Source of the DNA: Bacteroidia bacterium
Lineage (GTDB): Bacteria > Bacteroidota > Bacteroidia > JADZBD01
Direction: 5' to 3'
Assembly: GCA_020852255.1 (NCBI GenBank)
Contig: JADZBD010000002.1
Location: 209,307 to 273,306, forward strand
Length of the DNA stretch: 64,000 nucleotides
Below are positions 53,084 through 60,749 of the stretch, one piece after another. A program made the translations under genes and the position numbers. Below the pieces are notes generated by a model. That model was not told where the DNA came from. It saw nothing but the letters and a program-made list of their open reading frames with translations, and searched no databases. The stretch's first letter is position 1; each line of letters starts with the position of its first letter.

Positions 53084-53095
53084 CTATCCTTCCCC

Positions 53096-54319
53096 ATGTC
53101 AGTCAAAGGCTCTAAAGAAGTACTTCAGTCCCTGTCCAAAGGCGTTCTGATGCCCCAGGAAGAGATGCTGGAAGTAGCCAGAAAAAAAGGCGCTCTTTTT
53201 ATTGGTATTCCGCGGGAAACCTCCTTTCAGGAAAACCGGGTATCGCTGGTACCGGATGCGGTGGCACTTTTGGTAAACAACGGTCATCGCGTGGTGGTTG
53301 AAACAGGGGCCGGCAAAAATTGTAATTTTCAGGATCACGATTACTCGGAAGCGGGAGCCGACATTGCTTATAGTACTGAAGACGTTTACAAAGCGAATAT
53401 CATCATCAAAGTAGCTCCGCCCTCTCCCGCAGAAGTGGACTACCTGCAACCCCGGCAGACCCTCTTATCCGCATTGCAGCTCACCATCCAGCCTGAAAAT
53501 TTTGTAAAACACCTGATGGCTAAAAAGATCACAGCCATCGCATTCGACTGGATACGTGATCAGGACGGCATTTATCCTGTAATTCGTTCGATGGGAGAAA
53601 TCGCAGGGGGAACTGCCGTGCTGGTAGCTGCGGAATATCTCAGCAACGCGAATTCGGGCCAGGGAGCAATTCTGGGTGGGATATCCGGCATATCTCCCAC
53701 GGAGGTAATTATTCTCGGTGCCGGAACGGTAGGAGAATTTGCCACCAGGGCCGCACTCGGCCTCGGCGCTCAGGTGAAAGTATTTGACAATTCGGTGTAT
53801 AAGCTTCGCCGCATGCAAAGTTCGCTCGGTACCAGGGTTTGGACTTCCATTATTCAGCCTAAAGTGCTGGCGAAACACCTCAAGACCGCCGACGTGGTCA
53901 TTGGCGCCATCCGTTCGAAGGAAGGACGCACGCCGTGTGTGGTTACCGAGGCCATGGTCAGTGAAATGAAAGCCGGTTCCGTATTGGTAGATGTGAGTAT
54001 TGATCAGGGCGGTTGTTTTGAAACATCCAAGCCCACCACCCATACCAATCCTGTGTTCCGGAAGCATGGTGTGATTCATTATTGCGTTCCCAATATTCCC
54101 TCCCGCGTTGCGCGAACTGCCTCGTACGCATTCAGCACCATTTTTACCCCCATTCTTCTCGACATCGGTGAAAAAGGCGGAGTAGAACGACTGCTGAAGT
54201 ACAATATCGGAGTCAGAAACGGTGTGTACATTTATAATGGAATGCTCACCAACAAATACCTTGGAGAAATCTTTAATATCCCATCAACAGACCTTGATCT
54301 GCTGATGTCTGCCCTGTAA
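53096..54319 (+). CDS. ald: Alanine dehydrogenase family protein
   Basis: NAD-dependent oxidative deamination of alanine to pyruvate is the expected reaction. A 407-residue protein of the Ald/PntA family: N-terminal domain with GIPRETSFQENRVSLVPDAV (about 40-59), and a Rossmann domain with VIILGAGTVGEFATRAALGLGAQVKVFD and DVSIDQGGCFETSKPTTH. The N-terminus has about 35 extra residues compared with Bacillus Ald. ATG at 53096 (MSVKGSKEVLQSL). Confidence 0.88.
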   Translation: MSVKGSKEVLQSLSKGVLMPQEEMLEVARKKGALFIGIPRETSFQENRVSLVPDAVALLVNNGHRVVVETGAGKNCNFQDHDYSEAGADIAYSTEDVYKANIIIKVAPPSPAEVDYLQPRQTLLSALQLTIQPENFVKHLMAKKITAIAFDWIRDQDGIYPVIRSMGEIAGGTAVLVAAEYLSNANSGQGAILGGISGISPTEVIILGAGTVGEFATRAALGLGAQVKVFDNSVYKLRRMQSSLGTRVWTSIIQPKVLAKHLKTADVVIGAIRSKEGRTPCVVTEAMVSEMKAGSVLVDVSIDQGGCFETSKPTTHTNPVFRKHGVIHYCVPNIPSRVARTASYAFSTIFTPILLDIGEKGGVERLLKYNIGVRNGVYIYNGMLTNKYLGEIFNIPSTDLDLLMSAL

Positions 54320-54321
54320 GC

Positions 54322-54735
54322 ATGCTTAATAAACCAGACCAGGGACTCTTCCGAAAGATCCGTCTCTACCTCTTTGGAGTAGTGCTGGGAGGAATAATCT
54401 CTTATTTTATGTTCATAAAAGACCGGGATCTTTCCTACTGGACACCTGAACGCCAGGTCACAGGCCGGTTGAAAATGTATGCTTATACCTATACGGACAA
54501 ATCAAAGTGTCAGATGCAGTGCAACAACATCACGGAAACAGTGCTGAAATCGGCCATGGATTCCGCTTCTGTCGACTTTAAAAACAGTGAAACACAGCGC
54601 AAACCATGTCCGGTGTATTCCGTTCATACCAGAAACGGAATCAACGTGCGTGCCGAGTTGTGCGACGATAGTACTGCACACATTATTGAATTGAGGGGAA
54701 CTATTTTTGAAGACGACACCTGCCAATGCCAGTGA
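54322..54735 (+). CDS. Membrane-anchored hypothetical protein with conserved cysteines
   Basis: A 137-residue protein: one membrane helix (about 13-31, IRLYLFGVVLGGIISYFMF) and a soluble tail with six cysteines (KCQMQCNN, KPCPVY, AELCDD, DTCQCQ). The Cys pairs could bind metal or form disulfides. It starts 2 nt after ald and overlaps the next gene by 10 nt. I do not recognise the family. Confidence 0.65.
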   Translation: MLNKPDQGLFRKIRLYLFGVVLGGIISYFMFIKDRDLSYWTPERQVTGRLKMYAYTYTDKSKCQMQCNNITETVLKSAMDSASVDFKNSETQRKPCPVYSVHTRNGINVRAELCDDSTAHIIELRGTIFEDDTCQCQ

Positions 54736-55610
54736 ATATGCTCCGGATCGATCCAAAAGAACTAAAAACTTCCCGCTTACACGGTTATCTTCTGCACAGT
54801 ATTGCCCCGCGTCCGATCGCGTTTGCAAGTACTATAGACGCCGGAGGCCATCCGAATCTTGCCCCGTTCAGCTTCTTTAATATTTTTTCCGCTAACCCTC
54901 CGATCGCTATTTTTTCTCCCGCGCGGAGCGGAAGAACCGGTGCGCTCAAGCACACACATGAAAATATAAGAGAAATTCCGGAGGTAGTGATCAATACTGT
55001 CAATTTCTCCATGGTTCAGCAAATGAGCCTGACCAGTACAGAATATCCAAAAGAAGTGAATGAATTTGAGAAAGCAGGGTTTACCATGCTTCCCTCCGAA
55101 AAGATTAAACCCTTCCGTGTGGCTGAATCGCCCGTACAGATGGAGTGCGTGGTGAAGGAGGTGAAAGAGCTGGGAGAACAGGGCGGTGCAGGAAATCTGA
55201 TTATTTGTGAAATCGTGCTTATCCACGTAAATGAACAAGTGCTGAATGAAGAAGGAATGATTGATCAGCATAAAATTGATTTGGTGGCCAGGGCCGGGGC
55301 AAATTGGTATTCCCGCAGTTCCGGTAACTCGCTTTTTGAAGTTGATAAACCTCTCGGTGCACCCGGAATGGGGGTTGATAAGCTTCCTGCCTCCGTCCGG
55401 AACAGTAAGATACTCACCGGAAACAATATCGGACAACTGGGCAATCTCCCGGAATATCCTTCACCTGCTGATATTACTGAATTTAAAAAAACCGATCTTT
55501 TTCACTCGTTGGGAAATGGTAACGAAACATCGGTGCATCTTCAGGCAAAAACCCTGCTGGATAATGGCAGGGTAAAGGAGGCCTGGCTTCTGCTCTGCTC
55601 CTGCAGCTGA
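54726..55610 (+). CDS. Flavin reductase / flavoredoxin-like FMN-binding protein
   Basis: A 294-residue protein with the flavin-reductase split-barrel fold: LLHSIAPRPIAFASTIDAGGHPNLAPFSFFN near the N-terminus, then ANPPIAIFSPARSG, VINTVNFSMVQQM and ECVVKEVKELG. The extended C-terminal region (about 200-294) is typical of the flavoredoxin-like subgroup. The electron partner is unknown. ATG at 54726; ATG at 54738 is possible. Confidence 0.82.
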   Translation: MPVNMLRIDPKELKTSRLHGYLLHSIAPRPIAFASTIDAGGHPNLAPFSFFNIFSANPPIAIFSPARSGRTGALKHTHENIREIPEVVINTVNFSMVQQMSLTSTEYPKEVNEFEKAGFTMLPSEKIKPFRVAESPVQMECVVKEVKELGEQGGAGNLIICEIVLIHVNEQVLNEEGMIDQHKIDLVARAGANWYSRSSGNSLFEVDKPLGAPGMGVDKLPASVRNSKILTGNNIGQLGNLPEYPSPADITEFKKTDLFHSLGNGNETSVHLQAKTLLDNGRVKEAWLLLCSCS

Positions 55611-55698
55611 AAACGCCTGACCGGTTACGTATTTCGCCGCTTAAAATAATTATATTGAAAATGAGCTTGTTGCGAGATAAGGTCATCTCCTCCGCCTG

Positions 55699-55720
55699 CG
55701 AATTGAACTTATTTAATTCG
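55699..55720 (+). promoter_or_regulatory. Inverted repeat next to the peroxiredoxin promoter
   Basis: Arms CGAATT (55699-55704) and AATTCG (55715-55720), 10 nt apart, directly followed by a near-consensus -7 element GATATTTG (55721-55728). The position suits a peroxide-responsive operator such as OxyR or PerR, but the sequence matches neither consensus well enough to assign. Confidence 0.35.
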
Positions 55721-55753
55721 GATATTTGCACCGAAAATTAAAACCCTAAAAAA

Positions 55754-56386
55754 ATGGCAGTATTAACAGGAAAAAAGGCGCCGGCTTTCAAAGCCAAGGC
55801 CGTCGTAAATGGAGGCGAGATAGTGGACAACTTCTCCCTCGACCAGTATCATGGAAAAAAATATGTGATCCTTTTCTTCTATCCCAAGGATTTCACATTT
55901 GTTTGTCCAACCGAATTGCACGCCTTCCAGGCAAAGCTGACGGAATTCGAAAAACGTAACACCGCAATAGTGGCTGTTTCTACAGACACGGAACAGTCAC
56001 ACTGGGGCTGGCTCCAGACCTCCAAGAAAATGGGAGGGATTCAGGGCGTTACCTATCCCATTGTGGCGGATACCAATAAAACGATCTCAGCTAACTACGA
56101 TGTTCTCAACGGGAGTCTGAAAATCAATGAGAATGGCACCTGGGAAGCGAGCAGTGAACTTGTAGCTTACAGAGGTTTATTCCTCATTGACAAAAACGGA
56201 CTGGTGCGTCATCAACTGGTGAATGACCTTCCGCTTGGACGCAATGTGGATGAGGCCCTGCGCATGGTAGATGCCCTGCAGTTCAATGAAGAAAATGGTG
56301 AAGTTTGCCCGGCCGACTGGCAGAAAGGAAAAGAAGGTCTTAAGGCAACCCATGACGGCATTGCCGATTATCTAAGCAAAAAATAA
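55754..56386 (+). CDS. ahpC: Typical 2-Cys peroxiredoxin (AhpC/Prx1 type)
   Basis: Reduces hydrogen peroxide and alkyl hydroperoxides. The 210-residue chain has the peroxidatic Cys in FVCPTELHAF (about 50-59), the resolving Cys in GEVCPADW (about 180-187), and the conserved STDTEQSHWGW block. AT-rich leader before ATG at 55754. The following gene encodes a second peroxiredoxin, 28 nt downstream. Confidence 0.93.
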   Translation: MAVLTGKKAPAFKAKAVVNGGEIVDNFSLDQYHGKKYVILFFYPKDFTFVCPTELHAFQAKLTEFEKRNTAIVAVSTDTEQSHWGWLQTSKKMGGIQGVTYPIVADTNKTISANYDVLNGSLKINENGTWEASSELVAYRGLFLIDKNGLVRHQLVNDLPLGRNVDEALRMVDALQFNEENGEVCPADWQKGKEGLKATHDGIADYLSKK

Positions 56387-56414
56387 ATTAACAATCAATC
56401 TAACGACCCTGATT

Positions 56415-56885
56415 ATGAACATTACTGTAGGATCCCCCGCGCCGGATTTCAATCTTCCGGACACAGAAAAAAACATGCACAGCCTGAATGCACGGAAAGG
56501 AAAGAACGTAGTTCTTCTGTTCTTTCCTGCTGCCTTCACAGGCGTATGTACAAAGGAAATGTGCCAGACCCGCGATGAACTGACTTTTTACAACAGCATG
56601 AACGCCGAAGTACTCGGCATCTCCGTTGATATGCACTTTTCACTTGCAAAATTCAGAGAATCGGAAAAAATCAACTTCCCTCTTCTGAGTGATTTTAACA
56701 AGGAAGCTGCAAAAGCATACGGCGTTCTGTTCGATCAGTTCGCCGGGGTATATAACGGCGTCGCCAAACGTGCTTCTTTTGTCATTGACAAAAACGGTAC
56801 CGTACGTTTTGCGGAAATCCTCCCCAGTCCGGGCGATTTCCCAAGCTTTGATAAGATCAAAGCTACGCTGGAGGGGTTGAAATAG
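56415..56885 (+). CDS. Peroxiredoxin, AhpE/Prx5-like redoxin domain
   Basis: A 156-residue single-domain peroxiredoxin. The active site is FFPAAFTGVCTKEMC, with the peroxidatic Cys and a nearby second Cys; the end has KRASFVIDKNGTVRFAEI. This fits AhpE-like or bacterioferritin-comigratory-type enzymes. Likely co-transcribed with ahpC, adding capacity against different peroxides. Confidence 0.88.
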   Translation: MNITVGSPAPDFNLPDTEKNMHSLNARKGKNVVLLFFPAAFTGVCTKEMCQTRDELTFYNSMNAEVLGISVDMHFSLAKFRESEKINFPLLSDFNKEAAKAYGVLFDQFAGVYNGVAKRASFVIDKNGTVRFAEILPSPGDFPSFDKIKATLEGLK

Positions 56886-56894
56886 AACAGGCGA

Positions 56895-57935
56895 TTATTC
56901 GGGACGGTTTTTCATATAGACCCGCCATTTTTCAATTACTGCCGTCATATCTGCCGGAAGAGGAGCTTCAAAATGAAGCTCCTTTTTTGTTCGCGGATGC
57001 TTAAAACTGAGTGTACGTGCATGCAGCGCATGTCGGGGCATAATTCCGAAACAATTCTGAATAAACTGCTTGTATTTTGTAAAAGTGGTTCCCTTCAGGA
57101 TCTGGTCTCCGCCGTATTCCGTGTCGTTAAAAACAGGATGACCGATGTATTTCATATGTACCCTAATCTGGTGGGTGCGCCCCGTTTCAAGTTTGCACTC
57201 TACGAGCGTAACATAGCCAAAACGCTCGAGCACTTTGTAATGCGTTACGGCATGTTTCCCCTGATCACCTTCCGGAAATACCTGCATCACCTTCCTGTCT
57301 CGCAGCGAACGGCCGATATGGCCTGTAACTGTGCCTTCGTCTTCTTTTACATCCCCCCAAACCAAAGCCACATACCTGCGGTCCAGGTCCCGGTCGAAAA
57401 ATACTTTTGCCAGCCGCGTCATGGCTACTTCATTTTTAGCTATCACCAGTAAGCCGGAGGTGTTCTTATCAATACGGTGCACCAGCCCCGGCCGGATCTC
57501 TCCTTCCGGCCCTGTCCGGGATACCGGCAAATGCTGAAAGTGATAGATCAGGGCATTAATCAGTGTGCCGGTATAATTTCCGTAACCCGGATGCACTACC
57601 ATTCCGGCTGCTTTACTTACGATCACCAGGTCCTCATCCTCGAAGAGGATCTCAATGGGAATATTCTGGGGAATAAGTTCAATTTCCCTCGGAGGTTGCG
57701 GAAATACAACCTGTACCAGATCGAGGGGTTTAATTTTATAACTTGATTTTCCCGGCTTCCCGTTCACGAGCACATTCCCGTTCTCAATGGCCGTTTGCAC
57801 ACGGGTGCGGGAGGCGCCTTCGATCCGGAGCATTACAAAACGATCCAATCGTTCCGGGCCCTGTCCCTTATCCGCTTCAAAACGGTAATGTTCGAATAAC
57901 TCCGAATTTTCCTCCTGTGGCAGTTCCGGCTCCAT
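56895..57935 (-). CDS. rluD: 23S rRNA pseudouridine synthase, RluD family
   Basis: A 346-residue enzyme with an N-terminal S4 domain (about 15-80, RLDRFVMLRIEGASRTRVQTAIENGNVLVNG) and the catalytic domain with HRIDKNTSGLLVIAKN (catalytic Asp), ETGRTHQIRVHMKYIGHPVFND and RHALHARTLSF. It modifies U1911/1915/1917-type positions in the large rRNA. ATG at 57935 is chosen because an exact -7 element ends 6 nt upstream; the frame extends to 57962. Confidence 0.93.
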   Translation of the reverse strand: MEPELPQEENSELFEHYRFEADKGQGPERLDRFVMLRIEGASRTRVQTAIENGNVLVNGKPGKSSYKIKPLDLVQVVFPQPPREIELIPQNIPIEILFEDEDLVIVSKAAGMVVHPGYGNYTGTLINALIYHFQHLPVSRTGPEGEIRPGLVHRIDKNTSGLLVIAKNEVAMTRLAKVFFDRDLDRRYVALVWGDVKEDEGTVTGHIGRSLRDRKVMQVFPEGDQGKHAVTHYKVLERFGYVTLVECKLETGRTHQIRVHMKYIGHPVFNDTEYGGDQILKGTTFTKYKQFIQNCFGIMPRHALHARTLSFKHPRTKKELHFEAPLPADMTAVIEKWRVYMKNRPE

Positions 57936-57941
57936 GTGCTG

Positions 57942-57949
57942 CAAAAGTA
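57942..57949 (-). promoter_or_regulatory. -7 promoter element TACTTTTG for rluD (leaderless arrangement)
   Basis: Exact TAnnTTTG on the minus strand (CAAAAGTA on plus), 6 nt before the ATG at 57935. Predicted leader of about 3 nt. Confidence 0.55.
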
Positions 57950-58000
57950 TCAATAAATGCAAAAAGCTGAATGGTCTCTCCTCCGGGCCGACCGAACAGA

Positions 58001-59968
58001 TTACTTCTGCAGGATCAATCGTATCGTCGAATGCTGTCCGGCGCTATTGTTGAACAACAAAAGGTACACCCCGTTCGCCAGATCTGAAACATCCCAGCTT
58101 TGCCCGCTGCGAAGGGTGCCGCAGCGAAGCATGCGTCCGCTTATATCCGCCAGCCGGACAGAATATTCTTCACTACCGGAGAAATCAAACATAACACTTC
58201 CGGTGGAGGGATTCGGATAAACACGGATCCCGCCGTCGGTACTGATTTCGCTTTCTCCCGCGGCAGCTTCTGCCGGAGTTCCGAACACCGGACGGATCAT
58301 CAGCGAGCCACTGAATGTAGTATTCGTCCAGCTGCCGCTGGTATTGTAGAATATTTTGCTGCTGTTATTCGTGTTTTCGTCAAATCCGATGTTCAGCAGG
58401 TCGTCCGTGTACTGAACCCATCCCACATAAAATGTTCCCGACAAAAGTACGGGAGATGTCAGGGAATAACGGTAGAAATGATTACTGAGATTTCCCCAGT
58501 CATTATGCTCTTCATAGTGATAGCCCGGCGTTACAACCGAATCCTGATACACTATGCTGTTGGGCTGCCCGTTTTGATCGTTCCAGATTGTGATACGAAA
58601 TGCACGCTGCGTTACGGAATTCGAAGGTGGATTGGTGAGTCCGTTTGGCATCCAGTTAAAATACATGTCCACCGCGCGAATGGTGTCGGCCTGGTTCAGA
58701 GTGAATTTGTACGCGAGCTTTGCTCCAATCACACTCAGTCCGTAAGCATGTTCTGCTGTTCCGTCGTCGTAAGCGTAATAATTGGAAAAAACCTGTCTGT
58801 AACGCAGGGTATCGTTCGCTGCGATCAGGTTCGGACTTGCGGTAATGCGGTGTTCAATGGTATAGGTAGTGTTATCCGACATGGAAGGGAAGTTGAAATT
58901 AGCCGGGGAAGTAGACACGTTGGGTTGCAGAATGTTCGGGCAGGGACTTGGAACGGTACAGTTAGTATATCCTGCAGTAAGAAACGGGTTAATATTACCT
59001 GCTCCGCTGTAAGTGGTATTGATCTGAGTCATCGTTTGATCGTATACGCGGTATTCGTACGTTGTATTTTTCATCACGGAATCATTATTCCGGATCAGGT
59101 TGTATACCGATGCGGTCATTTCCGTGGTGATGTACTGATTCCAGGGCATGGACTTATACTTAGTAAGAAAAGAATTGGCGGAATAAACAAAAGAGATGTC
59201 TTTTAACAGCGTATCCGCCGCTGAGCGCTGATCGTTCAGGTAAACATAATCCAGGTGCCACATATCTACATTACCCTGCCGGGAACCTAAATTCAGAAAG
59301 CGGAACTGGAACCCTGATTTCAGCCAGGTGGTATCAGTGATGGGCAGCATTACGCGGCGAAAAGAAGTATCACCGGAGGTGAGGCTGTATCCATCGGCAC
59401 CCCACACGGTTGTCCAGCCTGCCACGGGTGAGCGGAATTGCAGCAGAAGCGAATCGCCCGTCTCCGGTTCTTCGCCCCTTCCCTGCGCCTGGTAATAAAA
59501 ACTAAGATACACTCCGTCTGTTTGCTGGTAGGAAAGATCAATCGGTTTGGAGGTAAGAGAATCGCAACGCAGGGGGGTAAAATTAGTAGAAACAGTATCG
59601 TATGGGCAACCGCTCTTGCTGACCCCATCGAACGTAGCAACGCCAAGGGTCACAGGTGCCACGGGAAAATCTCTGTTCACAAACACATTGGAATCGATCC
59701 AGTAAGCTGATTTCGGATAAATATCCGGATAGGAAAAATCATCTGAAAAAGGCAGGCTCAGGGTATCTCCTGGCGACATTATCCGATTGAGCGGTGAGGA
59801 TTGTATTTTCTTCCAGGATGCTTTCAGTATATCATTCCCATAAACAGGACTCAGTTTCTCCTGGGACAGCAGGGGAAATGATATAACAATGAAAAGAAAC
59901 AGGCTACCTGCCCTTACCCTTTTTGTCCTCTTTAGGTTTGTTAACTTCCTTCGGGGGTATTGAATCAT
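58001..59968 (-). CDS. Secreted T9SS protein with type A sorting domain
   Basis: A 655-residue protein. The N-terminus is basic with a hydrophobic segment (about 22-36, SLFLFIVISFPLLSQ), so the signal peptide is preceded by a long positive arm. The body is beta-rich with no catalytic signature; it contains LPFSDDFSYPDIYPKSAYWID, typical of Bacteroidota secreted proteins with a jelly-roll-like start. The C-terminal 80 residues are a T9SS type A domain (VYPNPSTGSVMFDFSG..NGVYLLLFNN). The only ATG is at 59968, which overlaps the PASTA gene by 65 nt. Function unknown. Confidence 0.8.
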   Translation of the reverse strand: MIQYPRRKLTNLKRTKRVRAGSLFLFIVISFPLLSQEKLSPVYGNDILKASWKKIQSSPLNRIMSPGDTLSLPFSDDFSYPDIYPKSAYWIDSNVFVNRDFPVAPVTLGVATFDGVSKSGCPYDTVSTNFTPLRCDSLTSKPIDLSYQQTDGVYLSFYYQAQGRGEEPETGDSLLLQFRSPVAGWTTVWGADGYSLTSGDTSFRRVMLPITDTTWLKSGFQFRFLNLGSRQGNVDMWHLDYVYLNDQRSAADTLLKDISFVYSANSFLTKYKSMPWNQYITTEMTASVYNLIRNNDSVMKNTTYEYRVYDQTMTQINTTYSGAGNINPFLTAGYTNCTVPSPCPNILQPNVSTSPANFNFPSMSDNTTYTIEHRITASPNLIAANDTLRYRQVFSNYYAYDDGTAEHAYGLSVIGAKLAYKFTLNQADTIRAVDMYFNWMPNGLTNPPSNSVTQRAFRITIWNDQNGQPNSIVYQDSVVTPGYHYEEHNDWGNLSNHFYRYSLTSPVLLSGTFYVGWVQYTDDLLNIGFDENTNNSSKIFYNTSGSWTNTTFSGSLMIRPVFGTPAEAAAGESEISTDGGIRVYPNPSTGSVMFDFSGSEEYSVRLADISGRMLRCGTLRSGQSWDVSDLANGVYLLLFNNSAGQHSTIRLILQK

Positions 59969-60749
59969 GTTTAATCTGCTTTCCTTCCAAAGTTAAGAAT
60001 ATATCCACACTTGTGCCGCTGCTTACCACGTTGTTTTCCCCGGTACATCCGGGGCTTTGGCGGAACACCAGGGCGGCCGCCGAATCACCGGCTGTTTTAC
60101 ATTCCCTGCACACGATAGCTCCAACAGCCAAACCTGCCGCCGTAATCTCATTCACCGCATCCTCCATTCTCATTCCCGTAACACAGGGAACTCCTGATGT
60201 TTCACCATCTTCTCCTTTTCCAATCCAAAGCTCTATCTCAGAGCCCTTGGGAAGAGGCGTACCCGGTACAATGGGTTTCCCTTTATACAACTGTGCCAGT
60301 ACCGCACTTTGGCCCGGCTTCTTAACGGTTCGCTTCAATCTCAGACCGTATGATTCCAGAAGGGCAACTGCCTGCCGTGGAGAGGCGTCCACGAGATTGG
60401 GCATATTCACCTGCTGCGGAACTGTGGCTACAACGTAGAGATAGATCATTCTATTGTACTTCACCTGCGTTCCCGCCAGGGGTTCCTGCCGCAGAACAGT
60501 ACCGCCCGGTGCTTTTGCATCATATACTGAGTCAATAATCCTGAATCTTACATTTTTGTCGTCTACGAAACGATCCAGTTCCTTCAGCTCAATACCACTG
60601 AAATCCGGCACGCTATAATACTCATCGTGATCTGTATATGCGCTGAGCCACCAGAACACCAGAAAAACAGACAGGCCGATAATACCGGCTGTCAGGCCCA
60701 GGTGCTTCAGGAAACGCCTGCTGTATAGGAATCTCAGCCACTCTTTCAT
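59904..60749 (-). CDS. PASTA-domain membrane protein
   Basis: A 281-residue protein with one membrane helix (about 15-36, LGLTAGIIGLSVFLVFWWLSAY) and three PASTA domains outside the membrane (about 45-112, 115-182, 185-258). PASTA domains bind peptidoglycan stem fragments. The third has a Cys pair in IVCRECK plus C in SPGCTG. The tail is very lysine-rich. It overlaps ddl by 4 nt (ATGA) and lies in the Bacteroidota ddl-PASTA-rluD order, so a cell-wall role is likely. It has no kinase domain, unlike Ser/Thr PASTA kinases. Confidence 0.88.
   Translation of the reverse strand: MKEWLRFLYSRRFLKHLGLTAGIIGLSVFLVFWWLSAYTDHDEYYSVPDFSGIELKELDRFVDDKNVRFRIIDSVYDAKAPGGTVLRQEPLAGTQVKYNRMIYLYVVATVPQQVNMPNLVDASPRQAVALLESYGLRLKRTVKKPGQSAVLAQLYKGKPIVPGTPLPKGSEIELWIGKGEDGETSGVPCVTGMRMEDAVNEITAAGLAVGAIVCRECKTAGDSAAALVFRQSPGCTGENNVVSSGTSVDIFLTLEGKQIKHDSIPPKEVNKPKEDKKGKGR

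Noticed and set aside
58100-59206. 368-codon plus-strand open frame opposite the T9SS gene
   Set aside because: Fully antisense to a gene with a signal peptide and clear sorting domain; the composition (many Cys, His and Arg) looks non-coding.
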